A stretch of 64,000 bases of DNA from Gemmatimonadota bacterium. Its GTDB lineage: Bacteria; Gemmatimonadota; Gemmatimonadetes; Gemmatimonadales; Gemmatimonadaceae. The stretch is from assembly GCA_023249375.1 (NCBI GenBank), contig JAHFCT010000001.1, forward strand, positions 150,112-214,111. The letters are read 5' to 3'. Positions 45,913 through 55,400 of the stretch are shown here, piece by piece. Numbering within the stretch: the stretch's first letter is position 1; every line of letters begins with the position of its first letter. The translations under genes and the position numbers were made by a program. The notes beneath the pieces are model-generated. The model was given only the letters and a program-made list of their open reading frames with translations, was not told the DNA's origin and made no database searches.

Positions 45913-45937
45913 GGACGCGCGCGTCCGTTTCGAACGG
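45913..45937. promoter_or_regulatory. Overlapping inverted repeats upstream of the epimerase gene
   Basis: GGACGCGCGCGTCC (45913-45926) is a perfect 14-bp palindrome and CCGTTTCGAACGG (45925-45937) a 5-bp inverted repeat around TCG; they share two bases. They lie 21-45 bp upstream of the epimerase ATG in the 192-bp gap to the divergent antiporter gene. They may be operator sites or leader structure; nothing else in this gap is clear. Confidence 0.35.
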
Positions 45938-46084
45938 GGCGTGCGCTCAAATCTTGCACGCCGTCGCGGGTCGCACCACTCTCTGGGCGATCGGGCGTGA
46001 CTTCGGTCGGCCACCCACTCGCGACGCCGGCATCGCGCGGCCGCGCCTCGGTTGCGTTGCCGTGCTCTCGGGCTCAATCTCAGG

Positions 46085-48151
46085 ATGATGCACGCGCCGA
46101 GTTCGTTTCTCTACACGCTGGCCGTCGTCTGCAGCGTCGCCGCCGTCACGACGGTGTTCTGCCAGCGCGTCCGCCTGCCGGTGGTCTTCGGCTATCTGCT
46201 GGCGGGGATGATCGTCGGGCCGCATGTCCCGTTGCCGCTCATCGCCGACGCCGCGACGGTGTCGTCGCTCGCCGAGGTTGGCGTCGTGCTGCTGATGTTC
46301 TCCATCGGCCTCGAGTTTTCGCTGCGTCGCATGCTGCGGATGGCGCCCGTGTCCGGTCTCGTCGCGCTGCTCGAGACCAGCGCGATGTTTCTGCTCGGCG
46401 TCGCGGCGGCGCAGCTGCTGGGCTGGACGCCGCTCGAGCGGATCTTCACCGGCGCCATCGTGGCCATCTCATCCACGACGATCATCGCGCGCGCCTTCCG
46501 CGACCGACCCGTCGAACCCGCCGTGCGCGAAACGGTCTACGGCATTCTCGTCTTTGAAGACCTGATCGCCATCCTGCTGCTCGCGTCGCTGTCCGCGGTG
46601 GGCAACGGGCACGCGCTGACGGCGCGCGTGATCGGCGGCACGGTGTTGCAGCTCGCGGCCTTTCTCGCGGCCTTGATCGGCACCGGCCTGCTCGTCGTTC
46701 CGCGCCTGATGCGTTCCGTCGTGCGCCTGCGGCGCGACGAGACGACGCTTGTCACCACCGTCGGGCTTGCCTTTGCCGCTGCGCTGCTCGCGGTGGCGTT
46801 CGGCTACTCCGTGGCGCTCGGCGCGTTCTTGATGGGCGCCATCGTCGCCGAGTCCGGGACGCATCACGCGGTCGGGGCGCTGATCGCGCCGCTGCGTGAT
46901 CTCTTCGCGGCGATCTTTTTTGTCGCGGTGGGCATGTCGATCGAACCGGCGCTGGTGGTGCGACACGGCGGCGCCGTGCTCGTCATCGTCGCCCTCGTGA
47001 TGACGGGGAAGATCGTCACCGTGACGGTCGCCGTCTTTCTGTCGGGGCGCGGCGTGCGCACGAGCGTGAGCAGCGCGATGAGCCTGGCGCAGATCGGCGA
47101 GTTCTCGTTCATCATCGCGGGCGTGGGCGCGGCGTCGGGGGCGATTGGCGATCACGTGCTGCCAGTGGCCGTCGCGGCGTCGGCGCTGACGACGCTGGCC
47201 ACATCGCCGATGATTGCCGTCTCTGCCGCGACAGCAGCCCGCCTCGACCGCGCGCTCCCAGCGCCACTGCAGACGTTTGTCGCGCTCTATGGCTCGTGGT
47301 ACGAGGCGATGCGCCGCAGCAGCGCCCCGCAGCAACAGTCGCGAGCCCGGCGTCTGACCGGCTTCATCGGCGTGGACGTCGCCGTCCTGCTCGCCATCGT
47401 CATCGCGGCCGCCGTCGAACTTCCCCGCGGCACGGCGCTGCTGCAACGCTGGGTCGGTGCCACTCCGGCGGTCGCCCAGCTGCTCGTGCTCGCGCTGGCC
47501 GCCCTCGCTGCCGCGCCGCTCGCACTGGGGCTCTTTCGCTCTGCGGGATGGCTTGGCGCGCTGCTCGCCGAGCGTGCGGTGCCGCTCCCGGCGCGCGGCG
47601 CGGATTTTGGTTATGCCCCGCGGCGCGCACTCACCGTGTCATTGCAAGGCGCCATCCTCCTGCTCGCGGGTGTGCCGGTGGCAGCCGTCGCACAGCCGTT
47701 CTTGCCGCCGCTGCGCGGTGCGGCGGCCCTGCTGCTGCTGGTGCTGATCATTGGCTCACTGCTCTGGCGCAGCGCCGCCAACCTGCAGGGCCACGCCGAG
47801 GCGGGGGCGCAGCTGCTCGTGTCGGCGCTGCGCCATCAAATGAGCGAAGCGCCGTTGCACGCCGACGCCCAGCCCATTCCGCACGCCGAGGAACTGCTCC
47901 CCGGCATGGGCGCTCCCGTGGGTGTGGCGATCACCGCCGACCATGTTGCCGCGGGACGCACGCTGCGCGCGCTGAACCTTAGGGCCCGTACCGGTGCCGG
48001 AGTGCTCGCGATCACCCGCGGCGAGGAGCGGCTTCTGATTCCGCGCGGCGGCGATGAGATTCGCGCCGGTGACGTGCTCGCGCTGGCCGGCACGCACGAC
48101 GCGGTGACCGCGGCCGTGCAATTGCTGACCGAGCGGCGCGTGAACGCGTAG
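46085..48151 (+). CDS. CPA2-family cation:proton antiporter with C-terminal TrkA_C domain
   Basis: A 688-residue KefB-like antiporter. The Na+/H+ exchanger core (about residues 10-385) shows GYLLAGMIVGPHVPL, VLLMFSIGLEFSLRRM, VAISSTTIIAR and the LVFEDLIAILLL segment. After it come four further hydrophobic segments (about 427-446, 462-484, 518-538, 543-562) and a TrkA_C domain (about 610-685, PVGVAITADHVAAGRTLRAL). There is no TrkA_N NAD-binding domain, unlike E. coli KefB/KefC. It exchanges K+ or Na+ for H+ across the inner membrane. Start ATG at 46085 or 46088 (tandem Met). Confidence 0.9.
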   Translation: MMHAPSSFLYTLAVVCSVAAVTTVFCQRVRLPVVFGYLLAGMIVGPHVPLPLIADAATVSSLAEVGVVLLMFSIGLEFSLRRMLRMAPVSGLVALLETSAMFLLGVAAAQLLGWTPLERIFTGAIVAISSTTIIARAFRDRPVEPAVRETVYGILVFEDLIAILLLASLSAVGNGHALTARVIGGTVLQLAAFLAALIGTGLLVVPRLMRSVVRLRRDETTLVTTVGLAFAAALLAVAFGYSVALGAFLMGAIVAESGTHHAVGALIAPLRDLFAAIFFVAVGMSIEPALVVRHGGAVLVIVALVMTGKIVTVTVAVFLSGRGVRTSVSSAMSLAQIGEFSFIIAGVGAASGAIGDHVLPVAVAASALTTLATSPMIAVSAATAARLDRALPAPLQTFVALYGSWYEAMRRSSAPQQQSRARRLTGFIGVDVAVLLAIVIAAAVELPRGTALLQRWVGATPAVAQLLVLALAALAAAPLALGLFRSAGWLGALLAERAVPLPARGADFGYAPRRALTVSLQGAILLLAGVPVAAVAQPFLPPLRGAAALLLLVLIIGSLLWRSAANLQGHAEAGAQLLVSALRHQMSEAPLHADAQPIPHAEELLPGMGAPVGVAITADHVAAGRTLRALNLRARTGAGVLAITRGEERLLIPRGGDEIRAGDVLALAGTHDAVTAAVQLLTERRVNA

Positions 48152-48215
48152 CGCATCGCGGGCGAGGCGCACAACTCGGCGTCGGCGGGCTCGCCGCGCG
48201 GTTGGTGGCCGGCGC

Positions 48216-48264
48216 CATGGGGCGGTCCCATGGGGCGGTCCCATGGGGCGGTCCCATGGGGCGG
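48216..48264. repeat. 13-bp tandem repeat, about 3.8 copies
   Basis: The unit CATGGGGCGGTCC begins at 48216, 48229, 48242 and 48255, with no mismatch until the last copy, which ends CATGGGGCGG. Each unit junction creates a CCATGG site, and the array is bounded on both sides by GGCGCC. It lies in the 187-bp gap between the antiporter and outer-membrane protein genes, about 75-125 bp before the latter's start. A 6-bp GC hairpin (48299-48313) follows in the leader. Confidence 0.9.
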
Positions 48265-48338
48265 CGCCAGTCGCGTCCGTTCGCTACCTTAAGTGCGACC
48301 CGCCAGAGGCGGGGTATCACCCTCAGCGCCAGCGTGGA

Positions 48339-49106
48339 ATGCCGATCCGACTGAACCCCGACGTACAGCGCGCCGCCGCGCTCGTGGCACTCATTGCGAT
48401 CGCCGCCGCACCGCTGCAGGCGCAGGGTGCCCGCGGAGAAGGAGTGGGCGCCGGCGGCACGTTTCCGTTTACCTCGATCTTCCTCTCCACCGGCGGCAGC
48501 ACGTCGAGCACGGGCGACCTCAACACGCGCCTCGACACGGCCAAGTATTTCGCCGTGTCGAACGATGCCATTTCCTATGGCGGTGGCGGTCGCGTGAAGT
48601 GGGGCCGCATGATTCTGGGCGGTGAAGTCGCGATGACCGATTTTGGCGAAGAAGGAGACCCTGCCTCGGGCAAGACATCAGCGCTGCGCAGCCGCTTTTA
48701 CCTCGGGCAGGTCGGGTACACCTGGTGGGCCGGCCGGCACCTCAACGTCTATCCCATGCTCGGCGTCGGCGCGGGGACGATGGTCGTGACGCTTTCTGAC
48801 CGATTGGGCGGCGGCAAACCGGCAGCCGGCGGCGATCCAACTTTCACCGACGTCATTCTGCACCCGAACTTCTCCTCGAAGCTCGACGCCACGTACCTGC
48901 TGTTCGAGCCGGCTATCGGCGCCGACTGGCTGGTACTGCGCTCGGTCGCCGATCGCATGGGACTCACGATTGGTGCACGGCTTGGCAAGAAGTACTCGCC
49001 GAATCGCGCGGCCTGGAAGCTCGACGGCAGCAAGGTGGTCGGCGGCCCGGATCTTGGCCCGGACGGAATGTGGTTCCGTCTGACCGCGGGGATCGGCTGG
49101 CGCTAG
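48339..49106 (+). CDS. Predicted outer-membrane beta-barrel protein
   Basis: A 255-residue exported protein with a signal peptide (AAALVALIAIAAAPLQAQG, cleaved after AQA near residue 29). The mature part is made of alternating-polarity strands with Gly/aromatic turns (ISYGGGGRVKWGRMILGG, FYLGQVGYTWWAGRHL) and ends WFRLTAGIGWR, consistent with an 8-10 strand outer-membrane barrel. No known family is recognised. The ATG at 48339 follows the tandem repeat and a small hairpin; the frame stays open into the repeat but without a signal peptide. It is the nearest downstream gene of the antiporter, on the same strand. Confidence 0.65.
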   Translation: MPIRLNPDVQRAAALVALIAIAAAPLQAQGARGEGVGAGGTFPFTSIFLSTGGSTSSTGDLNTRLDTAKYFAVSNDAISYGGGGRVKWGRMILGGEVAMTDFGEEGDPASGKTSALRSRFYLGQVGYTWWAGRHLNVYPMLGVGAGTMVVTLSDRLGGGKPAAGGDPTFTDVILHPNFSSKLDATYLLFEPAIGADWLVLRSVADRMGLTIGARLGKKYSPNRAAWKLDGSKVVGGPDLGPDGMWFRLTAGIGWR

Positions 49107-49155
49107 ATGCCGGCCCTCGCCGCCACGTCCTGAATCGCCGCCGCGCGAGCACGAC

Positions 49156-50172
49156 ATGACAGGCGCACGGCGGTCGCCCGACATCGCGGTCTGCATTCCA
49201 ACGTACAATCAGGCAGCGTTCGTCGCGCGCGCGGTCGAGAGCGCGTTGCGACAGACCGACTTCCCGCAGGTGCAGGTGTGGGTCTCCGATGACGCCAGCA
49301 CCGATGACACCGCGGCCGTGATGACGGCGCTCTGCGCGCGCGATCCGCGCGTGCACTATCACCGTCACGACAAGAATCTCGGCATCGCCGAAAACGCATC
49401 GTGGGTGCTCGAGCAGCCGCTGGCGGACATCGTCGTCCGTCTCGACTCCGATGACCTGCTGCTTCCCGATTACCTGCGCGTGCTGCACGACCGTCTCATG
49501 CGGTACCCCGATGCCGGCTACGCGCATTCGGCGGTCGCCGTCATTGATCAGCACGACGTGATACAGAGCGAAAGCCACATGTTCCGGCCCCGCGAGTACG
49601 TTGACGCCGACACGGCGCTGCGCGAATCGCTGAAGGGCTACAAGACCGTCGCCAACATCCTGATGTTCCGCGCCGAAGCGCTGCGGCGCGCGAACTTCTA
49701 TCACGGCCGACCGAACTTCGCGGAAGACTACGATCTGTCGGTGCGGCTGGCCGACCTCGGGTATGGCAACGTCTTCGTGAACGAGGTGCTGGCGCAGTAC
49801 CGCGTCTGGGGCGACGCGCAGGGCACGCGGCATCACCGCAAAGCCGAGCATTTGCGCGGCCTCACGCAGCTTTTCCACCGGTCGTTTGTCGCCGCGTACG
49901 AACGGCGCGGATGGGACGTGGCCGAGGTGCGCCGCGCGCGCACGCGAGTGGCCGTGAACTTTGCGACGGCGATCTTCATGCCGTGGATCACGGACGAGGA
50001 GCGCACCGAGCTGGTTCCGCTGCTGCTGGGACTCGACCACGGAGCGCGCGTGCGGTGGCGCGTGTTTCTGCTGCGCCTCGGATTCGCGCCGATGTTCGCG
50101 GCGCTGGGGCGTCTTGATACGTTGGTGCGGCGCACGGTGAAGAACGCGCTTGCCGCGGTCGGCAGGTCCTAG
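49156..50172 (+). CDS. GT2 family glycosyltransferase
   Basis: A 338-residue GT-A enzyme: AVCIPTYNQAAFVARAVESAL (the first part), VWVSDDASTDDT for nucleotide binding, the metal site VRLDSDDLLLPDYL, and NFAEDYDLSVRLADLG carrying the catalytic-loop acid (ED). A C-terminal helical region of about 110 residues may contact the membrane or a partner. Its TAG overlaps the TAG of the convergent GT4 gene by 4 nt (50169-50172), so no terminator exists between the opposing operons. The donor sugar is unknown. Confidence 0.88.
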   Translation: MTGARRSPDIAVCIPTYNQAAFVARAVESALRQTDFPQVQVWVSDDASTDDTAAVMTALCARDPRVHYHRHDKNLGIAENASWVLEQPLADIVVRLDSDDLLLPDYLRVLHDRLMRYPDAGYAHSAVAVIDQHDVIQSESHMFRPREYVDADTALRESLKGYKTVANILMFRAEALRRANFYHGRPNFAEDYDLSVRLADLGYGNVFVNEVLAQYRVWGDAQGTRHHRKAEHLRGLTQLFHRSFVAAYERRGWDVAEVRRARTRVAVNFATAIFMPWITDEERTELVPLLLGLDHGARVRWRVFLLRLGFAPMFAALGRLDTLVRRTVKNALAAVGRS

Positions 50173-51290
50173 GCGCGCCCCTCGCCGCGCGCCTGGCGGC
50201 GCCCTTCCCCGGCCGCTTCGCGCTCCACAATCTCGCGAAATCGCGACTCGAACGCTCCCACCGCATACGACTCGGCGTGCCGCCGAATGATCGATGCATC
50301 CCACGCGATCGACGCGGCGCGCTGCACGGCCTTCGCGAGTGACGCGGCCGTCGGTTCGTCGAACAGCACGCCAGTGATGCCGTCACGCACGGTCTCCGTG
50401 GCGCCACCGGCGCGCAGCGCGATGACCGGACGGCCGCTCGCGTTCGCTTCCAGCGGCGTGATGCCGAAGTCCTCTTCACCGGGGAAGATCAGCCCGCGGC
50501 ACTCGCGCATCGCGCGCGCCACACCCTCGTCATCCACCCGCCCGCGGAACGTGATCGTCGGGCCAGCCAGTGCTTCGAGCGACGCACGAGCCGGCCCGTC
50601 GCCGATGATCTCCAGCGGCAGGCCAAGCTGCGTGAAGGCCGCCACGGCAAGATCGATGCGCTTGTAGTACGCGAGGCGCGCCACGACGAGATGACTCGTC
50701 CCCGCGCCGCTCCCCGCGGAGAAGCGCCCGACATCGACCGGCGGATGCAGCAGCTCGCTGTCGCGGCCCCAGCAGCGCTGCACGCGTTCCTGCACGACCC
50801 GCGAGTTCACGACGATATGCGTCGGCCGCGACGCCGTACGCACATCCCACGCGCGCAGCGCCGCGATCACCGGCGGCAGCGCCAGACGGGTGAGCGCGCC
50901 GAATCCTTCGCGCGCCACGTAACGGTCGTAGTCCCACACCCAGCGCATGGGCGTATGGCAGTAGCAGACGTGCACGGCGCCCGGCGGCGTACGCGCCGCC
51001 TTGGCCCACGCGCTGCTGCTGCTGACGATGACGTCGTAGCCGCGCAGGTCGACGCTTTCAATGGCGAATGGGTACAGCGGCAGCAGCGCGCGGAAATGGC
51101 GCCGCCACGCCGGCAGGCGCTGCATCCACGACACGCGGACGTCGGCATCGCGCAGTGAGGCCGGCATCGCGTCGCGGTCGGCGATCGTCGTGAAGATCGG
51201 CGCCTCGGGCCACAGCCGGTGGAAGCTCTCCACGACGCGCTCCGCGCCGCCCATCTGGTTCAGATAATCGTGCACGATGGCGACGCGCAT
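50169..51290 (-). CDS. GT4 family glycosyltransferase (WbaZ-like)
   Basis: A 373-residue GT-B retaining transferase. The N-terminal VAIVHDYLNQMGGAERVVESF and the FHRLWPEAPIFTTIADRD stretch are typical of WbaZ-like mannosyltransferases. YCHTPMRWVWDYDRYV follows, and the donor-binding C-terminal domain has LVVARLAYYKRIDLAVAAF and an E-x7-E motif in GEEDFGITPLEANASG. It is the most downstream gene of the long minus-strand glycan operon. The ATG at 51290 shares one base with the upstream stop (TGATG). Confidence 0.9.
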   Translation of the reverse strand: MRVAIVHDYLNQMGGAERVVESFHRLWPEAPIFTTIADRDAMPASLRDADVRVSWMQRLPAWRRHFRALLPLYPFAIESVDLRGYDVIVSSSSAWAKAARTPPGAVHVCYCHTPMRWVWDYDRYVAREGFGALTRLALPPVIAALRAWDVRTASRPTHIVVNSRVVQERVQRCWGRDSELLHPPVDVGRFSAGSGAGTSHLVVARLAYYKRIDLAVAAFTQLGLPLEIIGDGPARASLEALAGPTITFRGRVDDEGVARAMRECRGLIFPGEEDFGITPLEANASGRPVIALRAGGATETVRDGITGVLFDEPTAASLAKAVQRAASIAWDASIIRRHAESYAVGAFESRFREIVEREAAGEGRRQARGEGRA

Positions 51291-52441
51291 CAGCCGGCCA
51301 CCTCGTCGAGCACCGCGCGCACACCGCGCACCATGGCCTCCAGGCTGAAGGCCGCGCGCGCGTGGACCGCGCCCGCCGATGCGAGCGCTGCGGCGCGGAC
51401 CGGCTCCGCACGCAGACGGGCCACCGCGCGCGCCAGCGCGGCTGCGTCGCCCGGCGGTACGAGCACGCCGGTGGTTCCATTGGTGATGATCTCGCCGACA
51501 CCGCCCGCCGCCGCCGCAATCACCGGTCGCCCGGCCAGCATGCCCTCCACCAGCACACGGCCAAACGGCTCCGGGAGCGTCGAGGCGTGCACCACCACGT
51601 CGCACGCGTGCATCAGCGGCGCGATGTCATGACGGAATCCAAGGAACTTCACCCGGTCCGACACGCCTCGCCGCATGGCCTGCGACTGCAGCCCAGCCGC
51701 GAACTCGTCTTCGCCGAACAGCGGCGCGCCGACCACCCACAGGTGGCAGTCCGCGGGTAGCTGCGCGAGCGCGTCGATGGCAATCTGCTGGCCCTTCCAC
51801 GCATGCAGCCGGCCAAATATCGCCATCACGTACGCAGCGTTCGGCGACAGTTCGGCGCGCAGCGCGCGTGCGGCACCGGCGGGCACGTCATCGAACGACG
51901 CCGCCGCAATTCCATTGTGCACCACCCGCACCCTGCCGCCATCGCCTCCGGCCGCCACGAACGCGTCGGCCGTGGCGCGCGAGTTCGCGATGACGCGCGA
52001 TGCGCGCCAGTTGGCGAGCATGACCGCGCCGCGCGTGTTCAGCGCGCTGAAGTGCGGCGGCCCGAGCAGGTCGCGCAGATGCCAGACCACGGGGAGGTGA
52101 CATCGCCCGGCGGCGAGCGCCGCGACAATGAACGCCTTCTCGGAGTTGGCATAGAGCACCCGGGCCGAGTGCGCCTCACGCGCCACCTCGCCGGCCAGCC
52201 GCCACGCGGCCGCCAGCGCGCGCGGCGACGGCACGCGGCTCCCCTTCTTCACGTTTGCGAGCGCGCCCATCGGCAGCACGCGCACGTCGGCGCCACGCGC
52301 GCTGAGCGCTTCGCGAAATGGACCGTCGGCAAACAGGCGCACCCGCACGTCCTCGCCGAGTCCGGCGACCACGTCGAGCATCGACAGCTCGGCGCCGCCC
52401 AACACCCCCGTGTGATCGAGCGCGAGGATGCGCGCCGTCAC
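51290..52441 (-). CDS. GT4 family glycosyltransferase
   Basis: A 383-residue GT-B transferase. ILALDHTGVLGGAELSMLDV is the acceptor-domain entry, VIANSRATADAFV and VHNGI mark the domain hinge, GRLHAWKGQQIAIDAL starts the donor domain, and PEPFGRVLVEGMLAGRPVI carries the E-x7-E donor site. The start is a GTG at 52441 overlapping the stop of the AsnB-glycosyltransferase fusion gene (GTGA), so translation of the two is probably coupled. The sugar specificity is unknown. Confidence 0.9.
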   Translation of the reverse strand: MTARILALDHTGVLGGAELSMLDVVAGLGEDVRVRLFADGPFREALSARGADVRVLPMGALANVKKGSRVPSPRALAAAWRLAGEVAREAHSARVLYANSEKAFIVAALAAGRCHLPVVWHLRDLLGPPHFSALNTRGAVMLANWRASRVIANSRATADAFVAAGGDGGRVRVVHNGIAAASFDDVPAGAARALRAELSPNAAYVMAIFGRLHAWKGQQIAIDALAQLPADCHLWVVGAPLFGEDEFAAGLQSQAMRRGVSDRVKFLGFRHDIAPLMHACDVVVHASTLPEPFGRVLVEGMLAGRPVIAAAAGGVGEIITNGTTGVLVPPGDAAALARAVARLRAEPVRAAALASAGAVHARAAFSLEAMVRGVRAVLDEVAG

Positions 52442-55400
52442 GGGCGCCGCACTCCATCGTACACGCGGCGCACCTGCTCAACGACGACCGGCCAGTCGTT
52501 GCGACTGCGGGCGAAGGCGCGGCATTCATCGGCCGTTGGCAGAGGAATGGCCCCGCTGAGCGCATCGGCGAGCCCCTGTGCAATCGCGGCCGACGACGTG
52601 TCGGCGAGCACGAGTTCCGAACTCAATCCCTCGATGGTTTCCGGAAGCCCGCCAACGGGAGTGACCAGCACCGGCGTCCCCGCGGCGAGCGATTCGGGAA
52701 CGATGAGCCCGTAGCCCTCCAGCGCCACCGAGGGCACGACCGTGACATCAGCCGCGCGGTACGCCGCCGGCAGGTCGTCTTCGGAGACGAAGCCGACCAG
52801 CCGGCAGTGCTCCTCGAGCCCCGCGCGCTGGATCTGCGTGCGCAGTTCGTCCTCGATGGTCCCCGTCCCCGCGATCAGCACGAGCGCCTCCGGCACGCGC
52901 CGGCGCAGCGCGGCCACCGATGCAATCAGCTGCCCCAGTCCCATGCGGTGCGTCAGTCGCCGCACCGCGAGCACGATGCGACGGTCGGCCGGCCAGCCCA
53001 GGCGTTCGCGGCACTCTCCGCGCGTGGCTTCGATGGCGAACCGCTGGCAGTCCACGCCGCCGGGGATGACGTGAATTCGCTCCCACGGCACGCCGAACGC
53101 GTCGTGCAAAATGCGGCCAAAGGCGCTCGACAGTACAATGCACGCATCGGCGCGTTGATAGACATAGCGTTCGACGTCGGCCTTGATGCGCGTCGTGAGG
53201 CCGTGCACGTGCTCGGCCGCCGTCTCCTGCGCCCACGGCCCGTGGAAGTGAAAGACGAATCGGCGCCGGCGATCGCGCAGGATGCCAAGCAGGGCCACCG
53301 CGTACAACGCGAAGTGCGCGACGACGAGCGCGTCGGGATCGTTGGCGACGAGTGCGATGGCTTCCGCACGAAGCCGGCGAAGGCGCTGCGGCAGCGCCGC
53401 CCGGAACGGCGCAACACCGAGCACGCGCCCGCCGGATTCGGCGATCACGCGGTCAGAGCCGGCAACCAATCCGCGCACGTCGACGCCTACCGTTGGCAGG
53501 TGTCGCACGAGCTCGAAATACACCCGGTTGAGCCCGCCGGGCCGTTCGCCAAACCACTCCATGCCCACCTGGATGGTGCGAATCGGCGCGGCGAGCGCGC
53601 CTCGCGCCCCGCCGCCCTCGCGCAGCGCGTCCAGTGAGTCCTCACGCTGGAGCGTGCCGTCGAGCATGAGCCGCGACCAGATCTCGAGCACGAGCAGCGT
53701 GAAGATCTGATCGCCCCACTCGCCGGCGCCGCTCTGATGCTCGGCCAGCAGGCGCCGCGTGAACTCGGGCCGCACCCAGCCGCGGTCGTGGAACGACTCG
53801 CTGTCGAGGGCGGCGCGCACGTACGGTCCCATCGCGCCGCGCAGCCAGCGCGATGCGGGCATCACGAAGCCGCGCTTGCGGCGGTAGAGCACGTCGCGCG
53901 GCACAAAGCGCGACGCCAGGCGCTTGAGCAGGTGCTTGGTCTCCCATCCGCGAAGACGAAGCGCGGTGGGAATGGTCGCCGCAAACTCGATCATCTCCGT
54001 GTCGAGCAGCGGCGACCGCGCCTCGAGTGAGTGCGCCATCGACGCCACATCGGCCTTGGCGAGCAGCTGGTCGGGAAAATACGTGCTGAAGTCGCCGAAG
54101 AGTGCGCGGTCCGCATCATCGGTGCCGTCGGCACGCTCCCACACCGCGCGGTACATCGCGTCAGGGTCAAATTCGCCGAGCGTCGAGACAAAACCGGATG
54201 CGTAGGCGGCGGCGCGCAGGTCGCGGAAGCCGCGGTCGTACGTGAAGCTGTCGATCGCCGAACCGCGGCCGGCGCGTGCAAGCAGCATGGCGCGTTTCAG
54301 CGGTCCGGTGGTTCGCGACCGCAGCGCGTCGTCCGCCAGCTGCCGCAGCGCCGCCGGCAGCAGCCGGCGGTACGTCGACGCGGCACGCGCAACCATTGGG
54401 CGTGTGTACCCGCCAAACAGCTCGTCGCCGCCGTCGCCATTGAGTGCCACCACCATGATGTCGCGCGAAACCCGAGACAGGTCGTGACTCGGCACAATGG
54501 AGACGTCAGCCAACGGCTGCCCGTAATGCCAGACGATGCCGGGAAGTTCGTTCACCGCATCGGGGCGCAGCAGGCGTTCGTGAAGCTTCACCCCCAGATG
54601 CGTCGCCACGCGGCGCGCAAACGGACGCTCGTCAAACTCGGGGTCATCGAAGCCAACGGCCACGGCCTCCACCGGCGTGGAGGTCTCCTGCGCCGCGAGC
54701 GCCGTGAGCAGCGACGAATCGACGCCACCGGAAAGGAAAATTCCGACTGTGCGGTCGGCGACCAGGCGGTCGCGCACCGCCCGCCGCGCGATACGCTCCA
54801 CCTCGTCGAGGACGTCAGTCTCGTTCATCGCGGTCTTTTGCGCGTACGAGACGTCCCAGTAGCGCTCCACGCGGCACACACCGGTGTTTGCGTCAAACGA
54901 CAGCGCGTGTGCCGGCGGCAGCGCCTGCACACCCTGCCACACCGACATCGGCGCCGGCACCGCCTGATACGTGAGGAACGCGTCGATGGCGCGCGGGTCT
55001 ACACTCGGGCGGTGCGGCAGCAGTTCGAGCAGCGCGTTCAACGTGGAGGCGAAGGCCAGCGTCCCGCCCTGATGCGAGTAGAAGAACGGCTTCTTCCCCG
55101 CGCGATCGCGCGCCGCGCGCAGCACGCGCCGTTCGGCGTCCCAGACGGCGAAGGCAAACTGTCCGTGCGCGCGGCGCACGGTCTCGTCAAATCCCCACGC
55201 GCGCACGCCCTGCAGCAGCACCTCGGTGTCGGAGCGCCCCCGAAAATGCGTCCCCGCACCAAGCGCCGCGCGCAGCCGTTCGAAGTTGTAGATCTCGCCG
55301 TTGAAGACAATGACGAATCGGGCGTCCTCGCTCACCATCGGCTGGTGACCGGCCGACGACAGGTCGATGATCGCGAGACGGCGCGCGCCGAGGCAGACGC

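Noticed and set aside
53560-53640. A separate start for the GT4 half of the AsnB fusion (ATG at 53562 after an AGGTGG)
   Set aside because: It would remove the first beta strand (RTIQVG) of the glycosyltransferase fold, so a fusion is the better reading, although internal initiation cannot be excluded.
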